This document shows positions 19,133 through 27,846 of a stretch of 64,000 bases of DNA, one piece after another. The notes beneath the pieces are model-generated. The model ran no database searches and was not told the DNA's origin. It saw only the letters and a list, made by a program, of their open reading frames with translations. Every line of letters starts with the position of its first letter. Within the stretch, counting starts at the first letter, position 1. Location: assembly GCA_902461935.1 (NCBI GenBank), contig CABPZP010000002.1, forward strand, positions 1 to 64,000, written 5' to 3'. Source of the DNA: Merdicola sp905200315. Its GTDB lineage: Bacteria > Bacillota > Clostridia > TANB77 > CAG-508. Position numbers and translations under genes: made by a program.

Positions 19133-19166
19133 CAAAAAGGTTCGGAAGTCTCCGAACCTTTTTGTT
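19131..19166 (+). terminator. terminator between regulator and kinase genes
   Basis: Perfect 16-bp stem (19131-19146 with 19151-19166) containing GGTTCGGA/TCCGAACC and a T-run in the 3' arm. It starts one base inside the regulator stop codon, so kinase expression needs readthrough or its own promoter. Confidence 0.9.
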
Positions 19167-19190
19167 ATAATAGGAAAGTTCTATTTTTGA

Positions 19191-19217
19191 TGTAGGTGTC
19201 GACGACTCTGTCGACCC
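19191..19217 (+). repeat. REP-like hairpin, terminator-linked subtype
   Basis: TGTAGGTGTCGACGACTCTG...CGACCC, with left flank TTCTATTTTTGA, which differs from the ATGTCAAAC flank of other copies. Confidence 0.8.
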
Positions 19218-19260
19218 TTGTGGTAAAAATATAAATATAAAAAGAAAGCGAGAAAAATAA

Positions 19261-20703
19261 ATGTTTAAAGAAACACAAACAAAAATAATATTAATTTTCT
19301 TTATAATAGGTACAATTATAATTTCTAGTTTAGGATTTTTTTATAAAAATATTTATGATGAACAAGTAAAAGAAACAAATGAAACACAAAAAATTGAGGA
19401 ATACAGTGAAAAAAATATACAAATTCAAAAATTTACAATATATTCACTTGTAGGATTTGGAGTAATTTCAATTTTATCTGGAGTATTTATTTCCAATTCA
19501 ATTGTATCACCAATGAAAAAGCTTGTAAAAAGTGCAGAGCGTATTGCAAATGGAGAAAGCTTAGAGCTAATACCAACAGATACTAAAAGAAAGAAAAGAA
19601 GAAATGATATAGATGAACTTGTAAATGCATTTAGTATAATGACAGCAGAGCTTAAACAAAACTTAAATGAAGCAACAAGACAAAAAAGGCAGATAGAAAC
19701 AATTTTATTACATATGACAGATGGAATTATAGCCTTTAATTTAGAAGGAAGAATAATTTTAATAAACCCTGCTGCGACAAGAAGCTTAGAAATTATGCCA
19801 GAAGATGATAGTTTTGATAAGATTTTTTCTAAACATAATGATGAGTTAAATATGGAAAAAATAATTTATTTAGAAAACTGGACATCTCAAAATACACAAA
19901 TTCAAGTAAAGGATAAATATTTAAAATTGCTTTTTGCACCATTTAAAGATGAAAATGAAAGAGCTGCAGGAATAATAGTTGTAATACAAGATATAACAGA
20001 ACATGTAAAACTAGATAATATGAGAAAAGAATTTATAGCAGATGTATCACATGAACTAAAAACACCAATAACATCAATTATGGGATATTCAGATACATTA
20101 ATTGAAAGCGAATATGATAAAGAAATGCAAACAAAATTCTTAGGAGTTATTAGTACAGAAGCTAGAAGAATGGCAAAACTTGTTACAGATCTTTTATCAC
20201 TTTCAAGGTTTGACCAAGAACAAATCGAAGTAAAAAAAGAAGAATTTGACTTGGGTGCTTTAGTAAAGAGTTGTCAAGATAAGTTGCAAATAGAATTAGA
20301 TAAAAAGAACATAGGTGTAGAATGCTTTGTTACAGCAAATGTTCCAAATGTATATGCTGAAAAAGATGGAATAGAAAGAGTTATAATAAATATATTAACA
20401 AACAGTATAAAGTATACAGATGAAAACGGAAATATAAAAATTTATGTAGGATTTGTTTATAATGATGCATATATAAAAATAATAGACAACGGAATAGGAA
20501 TACCAGAAGATGACCTAAAAAGAATTTTCGAAAGATTTTACAGAGTAGATAAAGCACGTACAAGAAAAATGGGAGGTTCTGGACTTGGTCTATCAATTGC
20601 AAAAGAAATATTAGATAGAAACCAAGGAACAATAGATATTAAAAGTGTTTATGGACATGGAACAGAAGTAGTAATAAGAATACCAACAAAAGAAAATAAA
20701 TAA
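19261..20703 (+). CDS. walK: WalK-like membrane sensor histidine kinase
   Basis: 480 residues. Two membrane helices (about 8-28 and 59-80) enclose a short extracytoplasmic loop. HAMP (about 80-135), PAS (about 145-250), HisKA with His264 in DVSHELKTPITS, and HATPase_c with N box (INILTNSIKYT), DNGIGIP and GGSGLGLSIAK follow. This is the WalK/PhoR architecture, but the extracellular sensor loop of about 30 residues is much shorter than in Bacillus WalK. It probably phosphorylates the response regulator encoded just upstream. Genes walHI are absent. Confidence 0.88.
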   Translation: MFKETQTKIILIFFIIGTIIISSLGFFYKNIYDEQVKETNETQKIEEYSEKNIQIQKFTIYSLVGFGVISILSGVFISNSIVSPMKKLVKSAERIANGESLELIPTDTKRKKRRNDIDELVNAFSIMTAELKQNLNEATRQKRQIETILLHMTDGIIAFNLEGRIILINPAATRSLEIMPEDDSFDKIFSKHNDELNMEKIIYLENWTSQNTQIQVKDKYLKLLFAPFKDENERAAGIIVVIQDITEHVKLDNMRKEFIADVSHELKTPITSIMGYSDTLIESEYDKEMQTKFLGVISTEARRMAKLVTDLLSLSRFDQEQIEVKKEEFDLGALVKSCQDKLQIELDKKNIGVECFVTANVPNVYAEKDGIERVIINILTNSIKYTDENGNIKIYVGFVYNDAYIKIIDNGIGIPEDDLKRIFERFYRVDKARTRKMGGSGLGLSIAKEILDRNQGTIDIKSVYGHGTEVVIRIPTKENK

Positions 20704-20732
20704 TTGCCAAAACATAAATAATGTTATATAAT
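20704..20732 (+). promoter_or_regulatory. promoter of lepB-holB-ricT
   Basis: TTGCCA (20704-20709), 17 bp, TATAAT (20727-20732). Confidence 0.65.
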
Positions 20733-20783
20733 AATTGCGTTAATGATTAAATTAAAAAATTATAGTTTTAGGAGATAGATAAA

Positions 20784-21419
20784 ATGAGTGAAAAAACAAA
20801 GGATATATTAGAATGGATATTTTGTATAGTTATAGCGGTTGTGCTAGCACTATTTGTTAGATATTTTATAGGAACGCCAACAATAGTTAAACAACCATCT
20901 ATGTTTCCAACTTTAAAAGAAAATCAAAGATTAATTTTAAGTAGAGTTGGAAGGACAATGAAGAAACTTCCTGAAAGAGGAGATATAATAACATTTGAGG
21001 CACCAAGTGAAATATATACAACAGAAGAAAATTATAATAGCTCTTATCCTGTTGCAACTTATAATAATAATCATTCAGGAGTTGGAAAATTTGTATATAA
21101 TTTTCTAGAAATAGGTAAAATTAGCTACATAAAAAGAGTTATTGCACTTCCAGGAGAACATGTTGAAATAAAAGATGGAGGAGTATATATAAATGGCTCA
21201 AAATTAGAAGAAAATTATTTACAACCAGGAGTTGTTACAGATTCACTAGGAGGAGTATATACAGACTTTGTAGTTCCAGAAAATTGTGTTTTTGCAATGG
21301 GAGATAATAGACCACAAAGTACAGATTGCAGAAGATTTGGATGTATTCCATTAGAAAAAATAGAAGGAAAAGTAAAATTAAGAATTTGGCCATTAAATTT
21401 ATTTGGAAAAGTAGATTAA
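20784..21419 (+). CDS. lepB: signal peptidase I
   Basis: 211 residues. Removes signal peptides from secreted proteins at the outer face of the membrane. One N-terminal anchor (about 11-29) precedes the catalytic Ser39 in QPSMFPTL. The catalytic Lys117 lies in YIKRVIALPGE, and the box GDNRPQSTDCRRFG is conserved (usually GDNRxxSxDSR). SD AGGAGA. The surface LPXTG protein and the GH18-type proteins in the window would be clients. Confidence 0.93.
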   Translation: MSEKTKDILEWIFCIVIAVVLALFVRYFIGTPTIVKQPSMFPTLKENQRLILSRVGRTMKKLPERGDIITFEAPSEIYTTEENYNSSYPVATYNNNHSGVGKFVYNFLEIGKISYIKRVIALPGEHVEIKDGGVYINGSKLEENYLQPGVVTDSLGGVYTDFVVPENCVFAMGDNRPQSTDCRRFGCIPLEKIEGKVKLRIWPLNLFGKVD

Positions 21420-21439
21420 TAAAAAGGTGAAAATAGTAA

Positions 21440-22348
21440 ATGTCTTTTGAAAAAATAATAGGAAATAACAAAATAAAAAATGAACTAATTAAAGCTTTTA
21501 ATACAAATAGCGTGGCACATAGTTATATATTTTCAGGTCAATATGGAATAGGAAAAAAGCAAATAGCTATTGAGTTTGCAAAGATGATATTATGTTTAAA
21601 TAAAGATAAATCACCTTGTGGTGAGTGCAAATCTTGCATAGAACTCGAAAATGATAATAATCCGGATTTTAATATAATAAAACCAGATGGAAAAATAAAA
21701 ATAGAGCAAATAAGAAAAATGCTAGAAAAAGTCTATGAAAAACCAATTATATCTGATAAAAAAGTATATATTATAGATGATGCAGAAACTATGACAATAG
21801 AAGCTCAAAATTGTTTATTAAAAACCTTAGAAGAACCACCAGAATATATAATAATTATTTTAATAACTTCAAATGAAAGTAATTTAATAAATACAATAAA
21901 ATCAAGATGCCTAAAATTAACATTTAATTCATTAGAAAACGGGGAATTAAAGCAATATTTACAAAATAAATTAGAGTTTCAAAATATTAGTGAAACAATG
22001 CTAGAAAACTTTGAAGGTAGTGTTGGTAAAGCTTTAAAAGTAAAGGAAAAGCAAGAACTATATAGCAATATGGAAACAACACTTAAAAATTTTAACTGTA
22101 ATAGTGTAATAGACCTAATAAACAATGCAACAGAAATATACAAAGGAAAAGAAAATATAAATGAAATTTTAGAATACTTCAATATTTATTTTTTGAAAAA
22201 AGCAAAAGAAGAATATAACAATGCAAGTAAATATGTAAAAGCAATTGAAATTATAGAAGATACCAAAAAAAGACTTGTATACAATAGTAATTATGATATG
22301 ACGATAGATAACTTATTAATAAATATTTGGGAGGAATTAAATAATTGA
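21440..22348 (+). CDS. holB: DNA polymerase III subunit delta prime
   Basis: 302 residues. Clamp-loader subunit. N-terminal AAA+ fold with GQYGIGKK in place of a full Walker A, a CxxCxxC zinc cluster (CGECKSC near 65-75), and the sensor/Walker B region VYIIDDAETMTIEAQNCLLKTLEEPP. Overlaps ricT by 4 nt, the gene order holB-ricT known from Bacillus (holB-yaaT). Confidence 0.9.
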   Translation: MSFEKIIGNNKIKNELIKAFNTNSVAHSYIFSGQYGIGKKQIAIEFAKMILCLNKDKSPCGECKSCIELENDNNPDFNIIKPDGKIKIEQIRKMLEKVYEKPIISDKKVYIIDDAETMTIEAQNCLLKTLEEPPEYIIIILITSNESNLINTIKSRCLKLTFNSLENGELKQYLQNKLEFQNISETMLENFEGSVGKALKVKEKQELYSNMETTLKNFNCNSVIDLINNATEIYKGKENINEILEYFNIYFLKKAKEEYNNASKYVKAIEIIEDTKKRLVYNSNYDMTIDNLLINIWEELNN

Positions 22349-23244
22349 AAACAATAGTTGGAATTAGATTTAAAAAACCTGGAAAAATATATTTTTTTGA
22401 TCCAGGAGATATAGAATTTAAATTAAAAGATTATGCAATTGTTGAAACATCTGTAGGAGAAGAATATGCAGAAGTTGCAATGGCAAATAAACAAATTCCA
22501 GAAGAGAGAATAGTTGCACCATTAAGAAAAGTAATAAGAAAAGCTACATATAAAGATAGAAAACATTATGAAGAAAATAAAAGAAAAGAAAAAGAAGCAT
22601 TTAAAGTTGCAGAAAATAAAATAAAAAAACATAAATTAAAAATGAATTTAACAGATGTTGAATATAAATTTGATAACAGTAAAATTACATTTTATTTTAC
22701 TTCAGACGGAAGAGTAGATTTTAGAGAACTTGTAAAAGATTTAGCAGCTATATATAAAACAAGAATAGAATTGAGACAAATTGGAGTTAGAGACGAAGTA
22801 CGTAGAATAGGTGGAAACGGTGTTTGTGGTAGAGAACTTTGTTGTTGTTCATTTTTAAATAATTTTGATGCAGTTTCTATAAAAATGGCAAAAGAACAAA
22901 ATTTATCATTAAACCCATCAAAAATATCTGGAAATTGTGGTAGACTAATGTGTTGTTTAAAATATGAACAAGAAGCATATGAAGAAAAACTTGATAGAAT
23001 GCCAAAAATAGGAGCAATTGTAAAAACAGGAGATGGAGAAGGAACAGTAGATAGCATAGAAACATTAAAAGAAATTGTAAGAGTAAAATTAGAAGACAAG
23101 GAAGATGGATATTACTTTAAAAAATATAAAGCATCAGATATTAAAATAATAAAAAATATTGAAAAAGAAGAAATGAATGAAGAAGAAAAAGCAAACTTAA
23201 AAGAACTAGAAGAAATAGAAAAACTATCAAAAGAAGAAAATTAA
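22345..23244 (+). CDS. ricT: RicT (YaaT), PSP1-domain protein
   Basis: 299 residues from TTG 22345, which overlaps the holB stop. GGGAGGA 8 nt upstream supports this start. The PSP1 domain covers the first two thirds. A Cys-rich stretch GVCGRELCCCSFL and a later CGRLMCCLKYE are the Fe-S-binding cysteines of the RicA/F/T (Y) complex, which promotes RNase Y-dependent mRNA maturation and affects Spo0A phosphorylation in Bacillus. The C-terminus is a charged helix. Confidence 0.92.
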   Translation: MKTIVGIRFKKPGKIYFFDPGDIEFKLKDYAIVETSVGEEYAEVAMANKQIPEERIVAPLRKVIRKATYKDRKHYEENKRKEKEAFKVAENKIKKHKLKMNLTDVEYKFDNSKITFYFTSDGRVDFRELVKDLAAIYKTRIELRQIGVRDEVRRIGGNGVCGRELCCCSFLNNFDAVSIKMAKEQNLSLNPSKISGNCGRLMCCLKYEQEAYEEKLDRMPKIGAIVKTGDGEGTVDSIETLKEIVRVKLEDKEDGYYFKKYKASDIKIIKNIEKEEMNEEEKANLKELEEIEKLSKEEN

Positions 23245-23266
23245 AAATGAGAAAGAAGGTGAAAAA

Positions 23267-23437
23267 ATGGCATATAAAATTACAGAAAAATGTATAAAAT
23301 GTGGAGCATGTGCAAACGAATGCCCAGTAGCATGTATAACAGAAGGAGAAGAAACATACGTAATAGACAAAACAGCATGTATATCATGCGGAACATGTGC
23401 AGGAGTATGTCCTGTAGAAGCACCAATCGAGGAATAA
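23267..23437 (+). CDS. 2[4Fe-4S] ferredoxin
   Basis: 56 residues, with AAGGTG as SD. Two CxxCxxCxxxCP clusters, CIKCGACANECP and CISCGTCAGVCP, are those of clostridial-type ferredoxins, low-potential electron carriers in anaerobic metabolism. The gene is short and easily overlooked. It lies 22 nt after ricT and ends before a strong terminator. Confidence 0.95.
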   Translation: MAYKITEKCIKCGACANECPVACITEGEETYVIDKTACISCGTCAGVCPVEAPIEE

Positions 23438-23460
23438 TTATTTTAGGTAGAAAAAATAAA

Positions 23461-23492
23461 AATACTAGAGTGTGTCAGACTCTAGTATTTTT
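23461..23492 (+). terminator. terminator after ferredoxin
   Basis: Perfect 11-bp stem AATACTAGAGT/ACTCTAGTATT followed by TTT. Confidence 0.85.
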
Positions 23493-23520
23493 GGCTATGT
23501 ATATAAAATTTAAAATAATG

Positions 23521-23549
23521 TTGAAAAATGACATAAAATGATATATAAT
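23521..23549 (+). promoter_or_regulatory. promoter of thyX
   Basis: TTGAAA (23521-23526), 17 bp, TATAAT (23544-23549). Confidence 0.7.
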
Positions 23550-23617
23550 ACACAAAATGCAAATAGCATTTTAGTGGTAACTGTAGGAATAATTATTTTT
23601 AACAGGAGGTATAACAA

Positions 23618-24766
23618 ATGAAATATAAAGTATTAGCATCAACAAAACCAGGGTATGAACTTCCAGTTAATGAGGCAAGAACTTTCTCAGGCAAAATGGC
23701 AGGTATTTGTTATATGCCAGATACTGTTGAAACTTTGTTTTCTGAACCAGAAGAGAAAAGCAATAAAAGAGCAAGTGGAACAGAAAAAAGTGGACACCAC
23801 AGTGTATTTGGACATGTTAAATACAACTTTGCTTTTGAAGGAGTTCCTAAAATTATGGCAATGATTTTAAATAATGAAAAGGAATATGATACTTCTGAAA
23901 AATCAGCCAGATACACAAAAATGGAACCTTCAGAAGAAGAAAAAGCTTTATATGAAAAGTGGATTAAAATTTTCGAAAAGGAAATTTTAAAAAAATACTC
24001 AAAAATGGATGAGAAAAAAGCTCATAAGCTTGCGATGGAAAATGCAAGATACTTAATTAGTGTATTCACTCCAGCAACAACAATGGGGTATACTACTAGC
24101 TTAAGGCAGATGAATTACCTTGTTCATTGGGCAAAAGATTATGTGGAAAATGCAGAAGAGACAGATTTTAATAAGTTATTGAAACCGGTACTAGTTGAAT
24201 TTTCTACAATGATGAGTAAGTATTGTCAGGAAAAAATGCCAGATGGTAAAAGTCGTACATTTTCTCTTTTTTCTAATGTAGAACGTAAAGAAGAATGGGG
24301 AGAAAACTATTGTTGTAACTATTTAGCAACTTTTGCACAGGTAGCACAAGCACAAAGACATCGTACAATTTCATATGAAATAGCAGTTCCAAGTATTGAA
24401 AAAGCAGACTTCTTTGTACCTCCAATTATTAAAAATACTGAGTTGGAGAAAGAGTGGTTTAAAGATATTAAATCTTTAGCATACAGATATCCACAAGGAA
24501 TGTTGGTAAGAGTAAATGAAAGAGGAACTGTAGAGAATTTTGTGCTTAAATGCAAAGAGCGTTTATGTGGTTGTGCTCAGTTAGAAATTGCGATGCAAAC
24601 ACAGGAAACGATGACTAAATACTTGGAAAATACTAAAGAAACAAATCAAAGAGTATATGAATATTTATTACCATATTCAAAAGGTGCAAGATGCACATTT
24701 CCAGATTATAAATGTCCTAAAAAATGCGATTGGGGACCCAAAGGAGCTTTTGAAAGATTAGTATAA
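23618..24766 (+). CDS. thyX: flavin-dependent thymidylate synthase, double-domain form
   Basis: 382 residues, against 220-260 for typical ThyX, which makes dTMP from dUMP using FAD and methylenetetrahydrofolate. The signature RHRxxS is complete at 247-252 (RHRTIS). An N-terminal half carries HHSVFGHVKYNFAFEGV and EKSARYTKM (S.RY near 95-98), motifs that also occur around the signature of one ThyX unit, but its own RHR is absent. I infer an internally duplicated ThyX fold with one active half. A Cys-rich C-terminal tail (CTFPDYKCPKKCDWG) may bind metal. SD AGGAGG. Confidence 0.85.
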   Translation: MKYKVLASTKPGYELPVNEARTFSGKMAGICYMPDTVETLFSEPEEKSNKRASGTEKSGHHSVFGHVKYNFAFEGVPKIMAMILNNEKEYDTSEKSARYTKMEPSEEEKALYEKWIKIFEKEILKKYSKMDEKKAHKLAMENARYLISVFTPATTMGYTTSLRQMNYLVHWAKDYVENAEETDFNKLLKPVLVEFSTMMSKYCQEKMPDGKSRTFSLFSNVERKEEWGENYCCNYLATFAQVAQAQRHRTISYEIAVPSIEKADFFVPPIIKNTELEKEWFKDIKSLAYRYPQGMLVRVNERGTVENFVLKCKERLCGCAQLEIAMQTQETMTKYLENTKETNQRVYEYLLPYSKGARCTFPDYKCPKKCDWGPKGAFERLV

Positions 24767-24791
24767 AATAAAATCATATGCATAACAAAAG

Positions 24792-24832
24792 GCACGCAAT
24801 TCTTGAATTTGTTGAATTGTGTGCTTCTTTTT
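24792..24832 (+). terminator. terminator of thyX
   Basis: 11-bp stem GCACGCAATTC/GAATTGTGTGC (one G-U pair) followed by TTCTTTTT. Confidence 0.8.
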
Positions 24833-24833
24833 G

Positions 24834-24860
24834 GTAGACGGATGCCTTAAGTCAGCCCGA
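24834..24860 (+). repeat. decayed REP-like repeat
   Basis: GTAGACGGATGCCTTAAGTC..., a diverged relative of the CCTTAAGT subtype at 24924 and 26183. Confidence 0.55.
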
Positions 24861-24923
24861 AGGAATAAAATAACAAATTAATCTAAGATATATAATTATA
24901 ATGAAATTATTGTCAAACGATGT

Positions 24924-24952
24924 TGTAGGGGCGGACGCCTTAAGTATGCCCG
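24924..24952 (+). repeat. REP-like hairpin upstream of trxA
   Basis: TGTAGGGGCGGACGCCTTAAG... with left flank ATTGTCAAACGATG. It is open in the trxA frame and creates a false 44-residue N-terminal extension. Confidence 0.85.
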
Positions 24953-25032
24953 AAAAAAATATGTATTACAATTTAATTGATTTGCATAAAAAAATTTTAA
25001 AAGTAAAAAATAAAAAACAGGAGCTGATAAAA

Positions 25033-25332
25033 ATGATTAAATATGTAAATTCACAAGAGTGTGAAAATGAAATAAAAAATAATGAAATAGTTATAGTAGA
25101 TTTTTTTGCGACTTGGTGTGGACCATGTCAAATAATAGCAAAAGAATTAGAAAAAATAGAAAATGAATACAATATTCTAAAAATTAATATAGATGAAAAT
25201 CGTGATTTTGCAATAGATAAAGGAATTGAGGTAGTGCCAACCATATTTATATACAGAAATGGAAAAAAAGCAAAAGAATTGGAAGGGTATAAAACAGCAG
25301 AAGAATTAAAGCAAGAAATACAAAATATATAA
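25033..25332 (+). CDS. trxA: thioredoxin
   Basis: 99 residues from ATG 25033, supported by AGGAG 9 nt upstream. An in-frame ATG at 24901 exists but its extension is REP-derived. The fold is standard with active site FFATWCGPCQIIAKEL and the cis-Pro segment VVPTIFIYRNGK. It donates electrons for disulfide reduction. The FTR-like gene starts 5 nt downstream and rubrerythrin follows, making a thiol/oxidative-stress cluster. Confidence 0.95.
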   Translation: MIKYVNSQECENEIKNNEIVIVDFFATWCGPCQIIAKELEKIENEYNILKINIDENRDFAIDKGIEVVPTIFIYRNGKKAKELEGYKTAEELKQEIQNI

Positions 25333-25337
25333 GAGGT

Positions 25338-25529
25338 ATGAATATGAAAGGTTATATATATAATCCAGATAGAGAATATACAGATAAAATATTAAATGGA
25401 ATTTATAAAAAAGATGGACATTGTCCTTGCAGACTAGAAATGAATGAAACTACACTTTGTCCTTGTGATGACTTTATAAATAAGAAAATATGTAAATGTA
25501 ATTTATTTGTGAAAAAAGTTGAAAATTAA
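25338..25529 (+). CDS. ferredoxin-thioredoxin reductase catalytic-chain-like Fe-S protein
   Basis: 63 residues. The pattern CPCR...CPCDDF...CKCNLF reproduces the CPC/CPC/CxC cysteine pairs of the FTR beta chain, which holds a [4Fe-4S] cluster beside a redox disulfide. Spacings are shorter than in plant and cyanobacterial FTR but match short clostridial homologues. Directly after trxA, so reduction of this thioredoxin by ferredoxin is the likely role; the ferredoxin at 23267 is a possible donor. A second in-frame ATG is at 25344; AGAGG favours 25338. Confidence 0.8.
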   Translation: MNMKGYIYNPDREYTDKILNGIYKKDGHCPCRLEMNETTLCPCDDFINKKICKCNLFVKKVEN

Positions 25530-25546
25530 ATAATGTATGTTATAAT
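25519..25546 (+). promoter_or_regulatory. promoter of rubrerythrin
   Basis: TTGAAA (25519-25524), 16 bp, TATAAT (25541-25546). The -35 lies inside the end of the FTR-like gene. Confidence 0.6.
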
Positions 25547-25574
25547 AATCAAAATAATAAATGGAGGTATAATT

Positions 25575-26114
25575 ATGGAATTAAAAGGAACAAAAACAGA
25601 AAAAAATTTAAAGGAAGCATTTGCTGGAGAATCTCAAGCAAGAAATAAATATACATATTATGCAAGTAAAGCTAAAAAAGAAGGATATGAACAAATAGCA
25701 GAATTATTTTTAGAAACAGCAAATAATGAAAAAGAGCATGCAAAAATATGGTTTAAATTATTACACAATGGAGAAATACCAACAACAACAGATAATTTAA
25801 AAGATGCATCAGAAGGAGAAAATTTTGAATGGACAGATATGTATGATAGAATGGCAAAAGAAGCAAAAGAAGAAGGATTTGACCATATAGCATACTTATT
25901 TGAAGCAGTAGGAAAAATAGAAAAAGAACATGAAGCAAGATACAAAAAATTATTAGAAAATGTAGAAGATGGGTTAGTATTTAGCAAAGATGGAGAAAAA
26001 ATATGGAAATGCAGAAACTGCGGTCATATAGTTATAGGAAAAAATGCACCTGAAATATGTCCTGTATGTAGCCATCCAAAAGCATATTTTGAAATAAAAG
26101 CAGAAAATTATTAA
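25575..26114 (+). CDS. rbr: rubrerythrin
   Basis: 179 residues from ATG 25575 (SD GGAGGT). Peroxide-reducing di-iron protein of anaerobes. The ferritin-like domain has the ligand motifs [22 protein letters not shown], and [14 protein letters not shown]. The C-terminal rubredoxin-type Fe(Cys)4 site is CRNCGHI...CPVC. Upstream in-frame codons to 25533 read through the promoter and are not coding. Confidence 0.95.
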   Translation: MELKGTKTEKNLKEAFAGESQARNKYTYYASKAKKEGYEQIAELFLETANNEKEHAKIWFKLLHNGEIPTTTDNLKDASEGENFEWTDMYDRMAKEAKEEGFDHIAYLFEAVGKIEKEHEARYKKLLENVEDGLVFSKDGEKIWKCRNCGHIVIGKNAPEICPVCSHPKAYFEIKAENY

Positions 26115-26130
26115 AAATATTATATAAGTT

Positions 26131-26156
26131 AAAGACAATCATTTGATTGTCTTTTT
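26131..26156 (+). terminator. terminator of rbr
   Basis: 11-bp stem AAAGACAATCA/TGATTGTCTTT with a 2-nt gap, then TT. Confidence 0.8.
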
Positions 26157-26182
26157 GTATTATAGTAAAGTTCTATTTTTGA

Positions 26183-26210
26183 TGTAGGGGCGGACGCCTT
26201 AAGTCTGCCC
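26183..26210 (+). repeat. REP-like hairpin, terminator-linked subtype
   Basis: TGTAGGGGCGGACGCCTTAAG... with left flank TTCTATTTTTGA, about 27 bp after the rbr terminator. Confidence 0.85.
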
Positions 26211-26334
26211 ACATGGAGATTCCCTTTTTTATCAATACATATATAAAAAATTAATTTTTATTTCACACTTCGACAAATTATTCATAAATTAAGTGCTATA
26301 ATATTTGATGCTTGTTCAATAAGGAGGAAAAGAA

Positions 26335-26823
26335 ATGAAAAATTTTAAAAAAGATTTACAATATTGTACTAAAAAAAATACTGATGAATTAATATGTTCT
26401 GAAGTATCAAAAAAATTGAAAAAAATGTGTATTGATTTAGAAGAAGAAAAAAATGATGATAATGAAGAAGTAATAAACGAAGAAAAAAATCAAATAAAAG
26501 ACAGAATGAGAAAAATTAAATGGGTATTTATAAATTTTGACAAATGCATGGAATTTATTGAACCTAAAAGTGTATTTAGCAATTTTCAAATTCAAAAAAG
26601 AAATGATAATGAGATGGATGAAAAAATTTTATTATCTACAGAAGAATGCTTAAAAGAATTGTATGTTAATATTAAAGAAGATAATGAAAAAGAACAAGTA
26701 TTAAGCAGAATAAAGGGATTAAAAAATTTGATGAAAGATTTTGATGGGAATATGCTAAAAATACAAAGAATGGAAATGCAACAAACAAAATTAGGATATC
26801 TAGCTTTAGCAGAAGGAAGATAA
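26335..26823 (+). CDS. unknown charged helical protein
   Basis: 162 residues, no recognised family. Very rich in Lys/Glu/Asn, predicted mostly helical, without signal peptide or membrane segment. SD AAGGAGG, and an extended -10 promoter (TGCTATAAT, ending 26302) lies upstream. It has its own promoter and terminator, so it is a single-gene unit. Codon use is like its neighbours. Cys residues near 7, 20, 31 and 64 form no clear metal motif. Confidence 0.75.
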   Translation: MKNFKKDLQYCTKKNTDELICSEVSKKLKKMCIDLEEEKNDDNEEVINEEKNQIKDRMRKIKWVFINFDKCMEFIEPKSVFSNFQIQKRNDNEMDEKILLSTEECLKELYVNIKEDNEKEQVLSRIKGLKNLMKDFDGNMLKIQRMEMQQTKLGYLALAEGR

Positions 26824-26827
26824 AAAA

Positions 26828-26875
26828 AAACATATAAATTTTATTATTAATTTAATAAATTTATATGTTTTTTTA
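26828..26875. terminator. AT-rich terminator
   Basis: 14-bp stem AAACATATAAATTT/AAATTTATATGTTT (26828-26841 with 26857-26870) with a T-run after it. Confidence 0.7.
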
Positions 26876-26920
26876 TTATTTTTTATAAATTTTGGCATAA
26901 TAAATTTAGAGGTGAAAATT

Positions 26921-27832
26921 TTGATATATACAGTTACTTTTAATCCTGCAATCGACTATGTTTTAAAAGCAAATAGTTTTGAAAAAAATAAAATTAATAA
27001 ATCGGAAAATGAAAAGATATTTCCAGGTGGAAAAGGGATAAACGTTTCAATTGTTTTAAAAAATTTAGAAATAGAAAGCATGGCTTTAGGTTTTATTGCA
27101 GGTTTTACAGGCAATAAAATTGAAGAGATGATTAATGAATTAGGTGTAAAAACTGAATTTATTAATCTAAAAAACGGAAATTCTCGTATAAATATAAAAA
27201 TAGATTCAGATAATAAAGAAACAGCAATAAATTGTAGTGGACCAAAGATAGAAAATGAAGAGTTAAGAGCATTAATAGAAAAATTAGAAATGCTAAAAGA
27301 TGATGATATTTTAGTATTAGCTGGAAGTATACCAAATGGAATAGAAAATAATATATATGAAATAATATGTGAAAGGTTAAGAGATAAAAAAATAAAGGTA
27401 ATAGTAGATGCCACAAGCAAATTATTAACAAATGTTTTAAAATACAAACCTTATTTAATAAAACCAAATGATGAAGAATTAAGTGAAATTTTTAATGTAG
27501 AAATAAAAGATGAAAATGATGCTTATATATATGCTAAAAAATTGCAAGAACAAGGTGCACAAAATGTAGTTGTTTCTTTAGGGGCAAAAGGAGCATTAAT
27601 GATAGATTCGGAAAAAAATAAACACTTTATAAAAGCACCTAAAGGAGAAAGAATAAATACAGTAGGTTCAGGAGATTCGATGGTTGCAGGAATAATTGCA
27701 GGATTTATTCAAGATAAAACCTATGAAGAAATATTAAAATTAGGAGTTGCATGTGGAAGTGCAACTGCTTGTTCAAAATTTTTAGCTGAAAAATCAGAAA
27801 TACAAAAATTTTATGAAATGATAAAAAATTAA
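26921..27832 (+). CDS. fruK: 1-phosphofructokinase
   Basis: 303 residues from TTG 26921; SD AGAGGTG ends 6 nt before it. The in-frame GTG at 26912 overlaps the SD itself, and family members begin MIYTVTxNPAID, which this start gives. PfkB-type ribokinase fold with FPGGKGINVS near the N-terminus and the catalytic GSGDSMVAGIIAG motif near the C-terminus. Converts fructose-1-phosphate from FruA to fructose-1,6-bisphosphate. First gene of the fructose PTS operon; fruA follows after 14 nt. Confidence 0.93.
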   Translation: MIYTVTFNPAIDYVLKANSFEKNKINKSENEKIFPGGKGINVSIVLKNLEIESMALGFIAGFTGNKIEEMINELGVKTEFINLKNGNSRINIKIDSDNKETAINCSGPKIENEELRALIEKLEMLKDDDILVLAGSIPNGIENNIYEIICERLRDKKIKVIVDATSKLLTNVLKYKPYLIKPNDEELSEIFNVEIKDENDAYIYAKKLQEQGAQNVVVSLGAKGALMIDSEKNKHFIKAPKGERINTVGSGDSMVAGIIAGFIQDKTYEEILKLGVACGSATACSKFLAEKSEIQKFYEMIKN

Positions 27833-27846
27833 TAAGGAGATAAATT

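Noticed and set aside
23290..23541. 83-codon ORF overlapping the ferredoxin gene
   Set aside because: Out of frame with the double CxxCxxCxxxCP ferredoxin at 23267-23437 and running through a terminator.
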